A stretch of DNA of 64,000 bases from Bacteroidota bacterium (GTDB taxonomy: Bacteria > Bacteroidota > Bacteroidia > Bacteroidales > JAGONC01). Within the stretch, counting starts at the first letter, position 1. Every line of letters begins with the position of its first letter. The notes under the pieces are model-generated. The model ran no database searches. It was not told the origin of the DNA and was given only the letters and a program-made list of their open reading frames with translations. Shown piece after piece: positions 45,740 to 53,581 of this stretch. The stretch spans positions 1-64,000 of the forward strand of contig JAPLDP010000088.1 in the NCBI GenBank assembly GCA_026391695.1. Direction: 5' to 3'. A program made the position numbers and the translations under genes.

Positions 45740-46165
45740 TGTTTTCTATTTATGTACTTTCTTTTGAGTGTCCAAAAGAAAGTACGAAAGAAAAGGACAG
45801 CCTGGGTTTTCGGCGACCCACTAAGGGCTCGATTCCTAAGCCAGCCGAGCCGTTCGGTCGCTTCGCTCCCTCACTTCTCCGTCTGGCTTTTAACGGAATC
45901 TTCGCCCAGTGGGTGCCCCGCCTACAAACCCTAAGGCCTTTAAAAAGACACCGCCTCATAAAAATCACGTAAAAAAAATTGAGCACGAAGGCGTTAAAAA
46001 ATTTATGCTGTTTGACCCCGATTTTAATCGGGGGAATTCATAAATTTTAGCCTGAGTGCTCAATTTTTAGTGATTTTTATGCAGCGGTGACTTTTCTTTG
46101 CTTCTTTCTTTGTGTGGCAGACAAAGAAAGAAGAAGAGAAATATGCTAAAAAAGTCTGCATCTAT
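45740..46165. repeat. Dispersed hairpin repeat, copy 2 (inverted)
   Basis: The reverse complement of the composite repeat at 2500-3110. Shared segments include CCCAGTGGGTGCCCCGCC, CTAAGGCCTTTAAAA, the palindrome arms TTGAGCACGAAGGC and the enclosed CCCCGATTTTAATCGGGG hairpin, the GGCGACCCACTAAGGGCTCGATTCCTAAGCC block, and terminal hairpins GTACTTTCTTTT...AAAAGAAAGTAC and TTCTTTCTTTGT...ACAAAGAAAGAA. Short reading frames here (for example 45728-45986 on both strands) are by-products of the palindromes. This and AT-rich flanks explain the gene-free gap 45536-46265. Confidence 0.8.
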
Positions 46166-46265
46166 GAGCCAAATCTTTAATTACATAACTATTCAATCTA
46201 CAGCAGTGCACCCCTCTGGAACACTAAAAGTTATATAAAATAATTTGAACTATTTCTTAATAAAC

Positions 46266-47186
46266 TTATCGCCCCAGCGTTTTCCCAGACACGCCAAACG
46301 CTTCATCCTCCTCATTGCCTGAAGGTTCCACATGAACCACCACATCATACACATCCACAATCTTATTTTTGATGCTTTCCTCCACCTTTTTGGCAATAGC
46401 GTGGGCTTCCTTCACACTCGCCGTCTCATCCACTTCAATGTCGATAGAGATAAGATAGAGATTCCCCATCTGCCGTATACGCACCTTATGGGGATGATGT
46501 GCATTTTCAACCTCTTGAACTGCTTCGAAAACTTTATGATATATCTCCGGGTCCTTCACGCCATCCATCAGCTCGGTGTTGGTGTGCATGAATATGCGGA
46601 ATCCAACCCGCATGATCCAGAAACTGATGAAAAGAGCAGTGATTTTATCGACAACAGGAAGCTTCAGGATAAAGGTAAAAGTCAACCCTATCAACACGCC
46701 GGATGAAATGATGACATCATTCTGCATGTTGCGGCCATTGGCGATGAGCATGGCGCTGTTTATTTTCCGGCCCACCCTGAAGTGGACGATGCTTAGGAAC
46801 AATTTGCCGGCAATGGAGGCGATAGTGACATATATGGCGAGCATCGTAGGCATGGTGCCTGTTTCGCCCCTGATGATGATGCCGATGGTGGAGATGCACA
46901 GCTGGGCGCCGGCGAAGAAGATGATAAAGGCCAGGACAATGGTGGCGATGGTTTCGGCCTTGGCATAGCCATAGGCATATTTATGGTCCGGCGGGCGGGA
47001 GATGATGCGGGCAGTGAAAAGGGTAATCCACGATGTGATGATATCACTGGCCGAGTCAATGCCATCGCCTACAACAGCCAAGCTACCCGACAGCAATCCC
47101 AGGATGATCTTCGACAGGGACAGAATAGCATTACCTGTTATCCCTATCCACGATGTGCGGATGATCTGTTGCTCGCGATTACGCAT
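46266..47186 (-). CDS. Cation diffusion facilitator transporter
   Basis: A 306-residue CDF antiporter exporting a divalent metal. Six membrane helices occupy about residues 12-205, with a cytosolic C-terminal ferredoxin-like domain (HHPHKVRIRQMGNLYLISIDIEVDETASVKEAH). The transport site in helix 2 is GDGIDSASD (Asp-x3-Asp); in helix 5 it is ANGRNMQND, where the usual His of HxxxD is replaced by Asn. The set is therefore D-D-N-D, unlike the His-containing zinc exporters and closer to manganese- or iron-type CDFs; the metal is an inference. The start is 2 bases after the cysteate synthase stop. Confidence 0.9.
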   Translation of the reverse strand: MRNREQQIIRTSWIGITGNAILSLSKIILGLLSGSLAVVGDGIDSASDIITSWITLFTARIISRPPDHKYAYGYAKAETIATIVLAFIIFFAGAQLCISTIGIIIRGETGTMPTMLAIYVTIASIAGKLFLSIVHFRVGRKINSAMLIANGRNMQNDVIISSGVLIGLTFTFILKLPVVDKITALFISFWIMRVGFRIFMHTNTELMDGVKDPEIYHKVFEAVQEVENAHHPHKVRIRQMGNLYLISIDIEVDETASVKEAHAIAKKVEESIKNKIVDVYDVVVHVEPSGNEEDEAFGVSGKTLGR

Positions 47187-47188
47187 AA

Positions 47189-48481
47189 TTAAAATATATC
47201 ATCAATGCTTCTTTTCACCATTTCCGGATCCGGATGTATATCGAAGACCACTGATGGCTTTAGATAATTGAACTTTTTATTCAGCCTGAAACGTTTCTCT
47301 CCTCCGCCGGTGATGTTGAGCATAATGACGGCATCCTTTCCGACCTGATTTTCCTCTATGGCTTTGATGAGGCTGGCGGTGGCAATGGCTGCTGCGGGGT
47401 GTATGTCGATGCCTTCAGTCTGTTCAAAAAGGCTGGCGGCAGCGCGTGCCTCGGCATTAGTGGCAATGATCACATCGCCATCGGTGTCGGTAAGCGCATC
47501 AAACAACCCTCCTACCAGCGTATAGGGTGGCTTGCGGTTCGACAGGACCTTGGCGTCAATTTCCCTGATGCAGTCGCGGGCGATGGCATCATCCATCGGC
47601 AGTATGTCGCGTGAGCCGGCTTTCCAGGCATCATGCATAGGTTTGAAGGGAATGTTCTGCGACACCATCAGCTTCATCTTTTTCTCACCAAACCTTCCGT
47701 CTTCTATCAGCCGCAGGTTGGCTTCCCACGCTGCAATGGCGCCGGTGCCGCTGCCTACAGCCTGGAAATAGTAATCCGGTATGCGTCCAATCGTTGTCAC
47801 TGCCGACAGCACCGTAGTGCCCATGCCATCACGCCGCGCTATATTTTTGGCGCCCCCCTCGGGAATGCACCGCTGATGATTGCACGCCAGGTTGGATAGG
47901 TGTATGGCATCGAAATAGTCGCCTCCGGCACAGGTGACAAAAAGTTTCACATCGTCGTTAAGTGGTTCATCGAACCACAGGGCATCGAGGTTATCTTCAG
48001 GTACACAGAGCAGCAGCGGAATGTGATTGTCGGAGCACACCCGTGCAAAGGCTCTGGCTGTGTTACCTGCCGACGCCACGACGAGCACCTCACCGTTGTG
48101 CGGCTCCAGACGGGCACACACCGAATAGGCTTCGGTTTCTTTAAATGAACAGGTCTTCATGAAGACCCCTTTCTCCGGCCAGTATCCGCTGAAGGTGATG
48201 AAAAGGTTATGCAGCCCAAGCTGCTTTGCGAGGCCTTGGCTTTTGTATGTCACCGGTGCAGAAGAATCTTTAAGTATATTCCTTACCGGAAGCCAGTCAG
48301 CAAACTTGAAGAGACCAAAACTAGCGTCGCGGATGTATAACTGTTTCTTCTTGAAGACTGCCCTGAGCAGTGAAGGTTTTTCTTCTCCCGGAGCATCAAG
48401 TATCCAACCGGTATCTTCGAATAGTCTTCCGGAAACAAGCGATTGCAGGTGGTATTCGGTTCGTTCCATTTGCTTATTCAT
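47189..48481 (-). CDS. Probable cysteate synthase (PLP-dependent)
   Basis: A 430-residue PLP enzyme of the threonine-synthase group. The PLP lysine is in KTCSFKETEAYSV at about residue 115, and the phosphate cup is ASAGNTARAFA, with a C-terminal Gly-rich NITGGGEKRF. Its size and overall layout (long N-terminal extension QSLVSGRLFEDTGWILDAP, LRAVF...LYIRDASFGLFKFADWLP) fit the cysteate synthase family, which makes L-cysteate from O-phosphoserine and sulfite. In Bacteroidota cysteate feeds capnine and sulfonolipid synthesis; in methanogens it feeds coenzyme M. An authentic threonine synthase is the main alternative. An upstream ATG at 48511 is possible. It is directly upstream of the CDF gene. 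Confidence 0.72.
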   Translation of the reverse strand: MNKQMERTEYHLQSLVSGRLFEDTGWILDAPGEEKPSLLRAVFKKKQLYIRDASFGLFKFADWLPVRNILKDSSAPVTYKSQGLAKQLGLHNLFITFSGYWPEKGVFMKTCSFKETEAYSVCARLEPHNGEVLVVASAGNTARAFARVCSDNHIPLLLCVPEDNLDALWFDEPLNDDVKLFVTCAGGDYFDAIHLSNLACNHQRCIPEGGAKNIARRDGMGTTVLSAVTTIGRIPDYYFQAVGSGTGAIAAWEANLRLIEDGRFGEKKMKLMVSQNIPFKPMHDAWKAGSRDILPMDDAIARDCIREIDAKVLSNRKPPYTLVGGLFDALTDTDGDVIIATNAEARAAASLFEQTEGIDIHPAAAIATASLIKAIEENQVGKDAVIMLNITGGGEKRFRLNKKFNYLKPSVVFDIHPDPEMVKRSIDDIF

Positions 48482-48527
48482 AATCAACACATCAGGAAAT
48501 GCAGCGCGCAAAGGTAAAAAAAAGATT

Positions 48528-48560
48528 AGGACTCCAACCGCCTTTGGCGGGTTGAGTCCT
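48528..48560. repeat. GGACTCC-type hairpin repeat, unit 1
   Basis: AGGACTCCAACCGCC pairs with GGCGGGTTGAGTCCT around a 3-base loop (two mismatches). It lies in the gap after the mannosyltransferase gene, where it could terminate that transcript. Three related units are at 50006-50139. Confidence 0.8.
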
Positions 48561-48561
48561 A

Positions 48562-49995
48562 TTAACGCTCTAACTTATAAACCCTCCAGAACTTTGTCCT
48601 CTCCACCCAGCCGTTAAAATCATACCGCTTCATCCATTCAGGCAGAGCAGAATAGATGAGTACCGGCTTGTAAGAGGTTCCCCGGAATTCAACAGGTTTC
48701 ACCGTGACAAAATAGGTAATGGTATCAGGGCCAGGGTTTATCTGGCTGATGGAATCGATCTGTCTGGTGAACAGCTGGGGTCTCCGGTAATAGTACATGT
48801 CAAGGCAGCACTGATAGGGATCCTGCTCTTTGTAGTAAACAAGCACTGGTCCGCTTTTAGCGTGGAATAGCTTCTTATATATCGGCATCCGGTCATCGAC
48901 AGGGCGAAAAATAATCACCGGCAGCAACAGAAAATTTGTAATCCAGAAGGCTTTGATAAAGATTTTTACAAATATGTTCTGTGCTAACTTTTCAACTCTT
49001 TTTTGCAGGAGATGATCCCATACGCTGATGATCATGACAGGTAGAAATCCGATCATCGGATAGAGAAAGCGAAGCTCCTTGTGCCCGATAATAAAATGAA
49101 CCAGCAGAAAAGGTGCAAGAGTCCAGGTGATGATCTCCTTTGGCTTGTAAATAAAATAAAGTACTACAGCAAAAATATAGACCAGGCTGAAAGGAGGAAG
49201 TGCAATGATAAATGTTTGTTCGAAATAATACCACCAGGGATGGACTCCGAATCCGGAAATCTTGTCGAAAAGGATATTCTGCTGGAAATAGTTCCATGCT
49301 GTCAGTGTCCAATCTCCGTATAGCCAACGGTCGGCCAATATCCCCACGCCAAAAATCAGCAAGAAGCCGAGCGAAAGCATCACCAGGTTTCGTATGCTTG
49401 CTTTTTTAATAAACAGGAGCCATGCAACAAAACCGGCGATCATAAAAACCATCTGGTAGCGGAGGATAAAAGAGAGTCCGAGGAGCAGGCCTGTAATAAA
49501 GTATTTGGTGATATCCTCTTCTTTTCTCAGGAGGTGCCAGGCAAAGCCGATGATAAACACCCTGCCGGAGAGGGTGTCAGAGGCGAAACGGACGCTGTTA
49601 TATAATGAAAACCAGAGCAGGAACGAGATTAAAAGGAAGGCAGTGACCAGCTTTTTATCTACTAAGGAAACCGAATAAAGCCGGAAAAGCATATAGATGC
49701 TAAGAAATGAGACTGCAGCAGTAAGGAGGCGAAGAAAAAACGTGATGAAGAAGGGATCATTTATCCCCATGAAGGAAAAGGTTTTGTGAACGCCATAAGC
49801 AATCATAGGTTGTATAGCCGGCCGCATTTCAGCACCGTATTCCCATGGAAGGTGCGCCGTATCATTCTGTCCCAGCTTCATCGCGGCGAATTCAAGGATC
49901 TGGAAATGTTCATCCGGGTGATTATATCCTTCCGAGAACCAGGCAGTCAGAAGAAAAACAAGAGCGCTGATTATATAGATAGTCCTATTGTTCAT
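48562..49995 (-). CDS. GT22-like membrane mannosyltransferase
   Basis: A 477-residue polytopic membrane protein with about 9-11 hydrophobic helices. It resembles the PIG-B/ALG9 family (GT22) of lipid-linked-sugar-dependent mannosyltransferases: the first loop has NHPDEHFQILEF, the catalytic-Asp region of GT-C enzymes, and the later GHKELRFLYPMIGF matches the family's HKEERF motif. It probably transfers a sugar from a polyprenyl phosphate donor in the periplasm. The Met at 49995 is chosen because the ATG at 50016 lies within an intergenic hairpin repeat. It is isolated on its strand, 80 bases before the cysteate synthase gene. Confidence 0.82.
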   Translation of the reverse strand: MNNRTIYIISALVFLLTAWFSEGYNHPDEHFQILEFAAMKLGQNDTAHLPWEYGAEMRPAIQPMIAYGVHKTFSFMGINDPFFITFFLRLLTAAVSFLSIYMLFRLYSVSLVDKKLVTAFLLISFLLWFSLYNSVRFASDTLSGRVFIIGFAWHLLRKEEDITKYFITGLLLGLSFILRYQMVFMIAGFVAWLLFIKKASIRNLVMLSLGFLLIFGVGILADRWLYGDWTLTAWNYFQQNILFDKISGFGVHPWWYYFEQTFIIALPPFSLVYIFAVVLYFIYKPKEIITWTLAPFLLVHFIIGHKELRFLYPMIGFLPVMIISVWDHLLQKRVEKLAQNIFVKIFIKAFWITNFLLLPVIIFRPVDDRMPIYKKLFHAKSGPVLVYYKEQDPYQCCLDMYYYRRPQLFTRQIDSISQINPGPDTITYFVTVKPVEFRGTSYKPVLIYSALPEWMKRYDFNGWVERTKFWRVYKLER

Positions 49996-50005
49996 ATGCC
50001 AAGAA

Positions 50006-50139
50006 TGGGACTCCAACTACCGTTGGTAGTTTGAGTCCCAGGATTCAAAGGTAAAAAAGATTGGGACTCCAACCACCTTCGGCGGTTTGAGTCCCATAGC
50101 ATATAGGGACTCAAACTAACATCGGTAGTTGGAGTCCCT
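50006..50139. repeat. GGGACTCC-type hairpin repeats, units 2-4
   Basis: Three ~35-base hairpins at 50006-50040, 50062-50096 and 50105-50139, each with arms GGGACTCCAAC and GTTTGAGTCCC around a variable ACC...GGT core. The third is inverted relative to the first two. With the unit at 48528-48560, two groups flank the mannosyltransferase gene. Arms are conserved while the core varies in compensated pairs (TACC/GGTA, CACC/GGCGG), so pairing itself appears to be maintained. Confidence 0.85.
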
Positions 50140-50154
50140 GAAATCTAAGGAAAT

Positions 50155-51951
50155 TTATTTTTTATTGAACTGGTAATGCAACCCAAACGCAACCTGGTAA
50201 TTCATCCGGTTATTGTCTTCATTTTGCCCAATAGAAACAAATGACATGATCTCATATTTATTCTTGACAGGCACCAACATATAGAAATAAACGGCTTTAG
50301 GAAATCCGTGGCAATTAATATCCGAGAGACCGGCTTCAATGGTTGTCCCGTCGGTTTTTCCAGCACCTGATCCCAGACCGATCTTATGCCTTGGAAACGG
50401 CGAGGACGATGGTGCGTTATCCGAATACCTGTAAACGGCATAGAAAACATTAGTTCCAACCCTGACATTAAACAAAGGATTTATATACGTGTCATTTACC
50501 TCAAGAACAGCATCCTCACGGGCAATTTCTGCGTACCGGAGCTTTCCTGCATTTAATCCCAGCCCGAATCCGATCCATTTGCTGTCGAACTGATAAAACG
50601 GTGTGATACCGAAAAGCCGGTGCGTGATCTTATTTGCATGGGGGACAAATTCATCTTCCTGCCCGTAATGCAACCGGACTACCAGCGCGTCCTTACGGTA
50701 TTTTCCTTGTGTCAGATTGTATGAATAACTTATTCCATATGCATAATACTTGTGAAGACGTGTATAATTATCAGCCATATAATCTCCACATTCATCACGA
50801 ACCAATGTTTTAACGGTGTAATCAAATTTTCCGAACATACCATCCACTCCGATTGTCATGTACGAGGATTTCTTTTCCGGATCTTTTTGTTCCGCTTTCT
50901 GCCCTGTGAATACGAAATAAACCATACAGGCCGCAGCAGGAATCCATCGCAGACCGGCCACAGACATACGCCGGTTCCATTGCCATGCCATGAGGACGAT
51001 TGCAGGTAAAACGACAAGTACCAGAATTATTAACTCTGCAGCGCTAAACCAGTTCCTTCCAAGATAGATAACCGAGATGGTCAGGAGGAATACAAACGAA
51101 TTTCTGACTGTGCTTTCCCTGTACCGGACCAGAGCCGGTACAGACCGCCATGTCATTTTACGTATGACGATAGCCAGGGTCAGCAGGAGGATGGCCAGCA
51201 GAAGTATCCACTGGACATATTTGAACCCGTGGACCACCTCACCGTAAAACAGGTTGGAGCCGGGATCCCTCAGGAATTCATTGAGAAAGCGGCCGGAAGC
51301 ATAGAGAAGGATGGCAAAGAGGAATTTATTTCCCGGCACGGTCCATCTTTTCCGGGCCATGTAAATGATAATGGCAATGGAGAGACAGAGCAGGATATCA
51401 TATAGCTGTGTAGGATGGACCGGCAGCGAGGTGAGGTCTCCCGGCTGGATAAGTCCCTGCATCAGCTGGGCATGATAGGCATGGGAATGGACACCATAGC
51501 TTATTCCCCACGGAAGGGTTGTCGGCTGGCCATAACAGCAGCCGGCAAACAGGCAGCCCATACGCTGAATGGCCATCGCCAGGGGAAAAGTCCCGGCAAG
51601 CATATCGATGAAAGGATAGCGGAACCTTAGCAGCATTTTGGCAAGGAATGCGCCTGCCATTCCCCCTGCTATGGCACCTAGCATGGTCTTACATCCGTTG
51701 TTCGTCAACGGATGGCCTGTGATAAAGGTTTTTATCTGTTCAGGAGCATAGGTGAACAACTTACTGCCTAACACCAAAAACAAAACGCTGAACGTAATAA
51801 TGAGGATCCATGGAGTAACAGGGTACTTTCTCCTGATACCCTGGATGAGCATGAGGCTAATCATCACGATGAAGGCGGCCAGATAGAAAAGGCTGAACAA
51901 TAAACCGCCATGGGATTCTGAAAGATGTGTAAAGGTTTCCATGTTTGTCAT
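50155..51951 (-). CDS. Lgt-like transferase with beta-rich C-terminal extension
   Basis: A 598-residue protein. Residues about 15-275 resemble prolipoprotein diacylglyceryl transferase (Lgt): several membrane helices, AIQRMGCLFAGCCYG at about 127-141 in place of the RxGNFxNxE motif, the HPTQLYD motif, and GRFLNEFLRDP, which carries the Arg/Glu pair needed for catalysis in E. coli Lgt. Two or three more hydrophobic helices follow at about 285-350. From about residue 370 on, the protein is soluble and strand-rich (YYAYGISYSYNL, KWIGFGLGLNAGKL, VAFGLHYQF at the end), like a barrel of exported proteins. Canonical Lgts are under 300 residues. It is either a second, divergent Lgt homologue or a specialised enzyme. 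A Met three codons in is an alternative start. Confidence 0.8.
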   Translation of the reverse strand: MTNMETFTHLSESHGGLLFSLFYLAAFIVMISLMLIQGIRRKYPVTPWILIITFSVLFLVLGSKLFTYAPEQIKTFITGHPLTNNGCKTMLGAIAGGMAGAFLAKMLLRFRYPFIDMLAGTFPLAMAIQRMGCLFAGCCYGQPTTLPWGISYGVHSHAYHAQLMQGLIQPGDLTSLPVHPTQLYDILLCLSIAIIIYMARKRWTVPGNKFLFAILLYASGRFLNEFLRDPGSNLFYGEVVHGFKYVQWILLLAILLLTLAIVIRKMTWRSVPALVRYRESTVRNSFVFLLTISVIYLGRNWFSAAELIILVLVVLPAIVLMAWQWNRRMSVAGLRWIPAAACMVYFVFTGQKAEQKDPEKKSSYMTIGVDGMFGKFDYTVKTLVRDECGDYMADNYTRLHKYYAYGISYSYNLTQGKYRKDALVVRLHYGQEDEFVPHANKITHRLFGITPFYQFDSKWIGFGLGLNAGKLRYAEIAREDAVLEVNDTYINPLFNVRVGTNVFYAVYRYSDNAPSSSPFPRHKIGLGSGAGKTDGTTIEAGLSDINCHGFPKAVYFYMLVPVKNKYEIMSFVSIGQNEDNNRMNYQVAFGLHYQFNKK

Positions 51952-52240
51952 ATTAATGGTTGATGGAATAAAATTAATTCGTAATTGGAGAGACTCAAAA
52001 CGATTCTCTGCCAGGTGACATTCAATGGTATGACATTCTGAGGCAAACTATTGAAAAACAGTCATAGATATTGGGAATTTTAAGGATTAAGAATGCAATA
52101 AATGGCGGAATTTGCAGATAATCAGATTTTTTCCGGGATATTTAGCAGGAAATACAAAAAAATTTATCTACCGGATTACCCCATATTCCGGCGATATTGC
52201 CCCTGGAAAAGCAGGATTGTTTTCTGATAAGGTAGACACC

Positions 52241-52393
52241 AGATGATTGCGCGATTGTCGATGGCCGATGGCCGATGTGGAATGAAAGTCCAAAAATGAT
52301 CGGCCTTGACTTCGGAGGCGGGGCGACAAGATGATTGCGCGATTGTCGATGGCCGATGTTCGAGGTGGGTGTAAACCTATTTTAGGACAAGAC
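52241..52393. repeat. Direct-repeat units left of ORF6N gene
   Basis: GATGATTGCGCGATTGTCG followed by ATGGCCGATG occurs at 52242 and again at about 52330. The second copy continues with a tail GGGTGTAAACCTATTTTAGG. The same unit with tail recurs on the other side of the ORF6N gene at 53271-53343. The rest of the gene-free stretch 51952-52669 is AT-rich, with a CCCCTGCTTGCGCAGGGG hairpin at 52522-52539 and a triple TTCGAATG repeat at 52549-52575. Confidence 0.75.
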
Positions 52394-52669
52394 AGTCAAT
52401 TAGTCAATTGAGATTTAGCGATTTGGTGGCACTTTTAACCGGTTCGCATTAAGATCTCATGTCAGGTCTCCTTCTACTTCGAAAATTATTTCGCCTTCTC
52501 CTTCGCCTTACACTTCAACTTCCCCTGCTTGCGCAGGGGCGGGCCACTTCGAATGTTCGAATGTTCGAATGTTCGATATTCATTGGCGGATTTTCTGAAA
52601 AACAGGGTCATAAAACCGGTTATTCCGGATTAATGGAAAGAGTGATTTGCAGTCGAAAAACAAATACCC

Positions 52670-53224
52670 ATGGCTGAAAAAAACACGCTAATAGTTCCTG
52701 AGGAAGTCATCATGAACAAGATTTATCTCATACGGGGACAGAAAGTGATGCTTGACAGGGATCTGTCAGGATTATATAATGTTGAAACTAGGGTACTTAA
52801 TCAAGCTGTCAGAAGAAATCAAAAGCGCTTTCCGGCAGATTTTATGTTTGTTTTGACATCCGGGGAGATGAAAAATTGGATATCACAAATTGTGATATCC
52901 AATCGCGAGAAGATGGGATTACGAAAGCCTCCGTCAGCCTTTACGGAGCAAGGAGTAGCCATGTTATCAAGTGTTTTGAACAGCGATCGCGCCATTCAGG
53001 TAAACATCCAGATTATCCGTGTCTTTACTAAAATGCGTGGATGGCTTGAAACACAAAAAGAGATACTTAGAAAGCTCGAGGAATTGCAGAGTAAAGATGT
53101 TGAACAGGATCAGAAGATACAGTTGATCTTCGAGTACCTTCGGCAGCTTGACCAGGCAAAGCAGGATGAGGCTGATTATAAAAGCCAACACCAGATCGGG
53201 TTCAGAAGACAGGACAAGGAGTAA
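52670..53224 (+). CDS. ORF6N-domain DNA-binding protein, full length
   Basis: A 184-residue protein. Residues about 8-80 form an ORF6N domain (LIVPEEVIMNKIYLIRGQKV, LYNVETRVLNQAVRRN, RFPADFMFVLT). The conserved KPPSAFTEQGVAMLSSVLNS block at about 87-105 and VNIQIIRVFTKMRGWL follow, then a coiled-coil tail with the QIGFRRQ end. It is a paralogue of the shortened protein at 3317-3625. In phages ORF6N belongs to antirepressor-like proteins; chromosomal copies in Bacteroidota are numerous and uncharacterised. Codons 69-78 form a 29-bp palindrome. It is flanked by direct repeats and lies upstream of a toxin-antitoxin operon. Confidence 0.88.
   Translation: MAEKNTLIVPEEVIMNKIYLIRGQKVMLDRDLSGLYNVETRVLNQAVRRNQKRFPADFMFVLTSGEMKNWISQIVISNREKMGLRKPPSAFTEQGVAMLSSVLNSDRAIQVNIQIIRVFTKMRGWLETQKEILRKLEELQSKDVEQDQKIQLIFEYLRQLDQAKQDEADYKSQHQIGFRRQDKE
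52875..52903. promoter_or_regulatory. Perfect 29-bp palindrome inside ORF6N gene
   Basis: ATTGGATATCACAA and its exact reverse complement flank one central base (52889). It encodes residues 69-78 (NWISQIVISN), the same positions as the different palindrome in the paralogue at 3395-3421. Both share the core CAA(A/T)TTG. No matching palindrome was seen upstream of this gene. Confidence 0.7.
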
Positions 53225-53270
53225 TAATCCTTTAGGTTAGTAGGCGTTTGTAATGAGCACCTGATAAGCA

Positions 53271-53343
53271 GGATGATTGCACGATGGTCGATTTTTGATG
53301 GCCGATGTTCGATTGGGTGTAAACTTATTTTAGGGCACGACAA
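53271..53343. repeat. Direct-repeat unit right of ORF6N gene
   Basis: This repeats the 52330-52393 unit with about 80% identity by eye: GATGATTGCACGATGGTCG, GATGGCCGATGTTCGA, and GGGTGTAAACTTATTTTAGG. It lies 46 bases after the ORF6N stop. The rest of the gap to 53581 is the promoter region of the Panacea operon and AT-rich sequence. Confidence 0.75.
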
Positions 53344-53509
53344 CAGGCAAGCATGAAACATTTCATTACCGGTGTTTCTTAGATGATGATTTAAGGGATT
53401 TAGTGCCTCAAAAATAAAATAATTTCTAAAGCCCTTTGTGTTCCTTGGTGAATGCCTTCGTGTTCCTTTGTGGTTAATCAAATTAATAGAATCTTTTAAT
53501 GTCGGAATT

Positions 53510-53552
53510 TAAAACATATATTTGTTTTATTTTGAAACATTAATTATTTTTG
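53510..53552 (+). promoter_or_regulatory. Promoter and operator of Panacea toxin-antitoxin operon
   Basis: TTTG at 53521-53524, a 20-base spacer, and TATTTTTG at 53545-53552 match the Bacteroidota promoter exactly, 29 bases before the antitoxin ATG. The dyad TAAAACA (53510-53516), six bases, TGTTTTA (53523-53529) covers the -33 element, placing a probable autorepressor site for the HTH protein where it would block polymerase. Confidence 0.65.
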
Positions 53553-53581
53553 TACCATTATTTAGCAAAACACGAATTGAA

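Noticed and set aside
45728-45986. Short frames on both strands in the second copy of the repeat
   Set aside because: Both-strand coding is a by-product of the palindrome; no family and no promoter.
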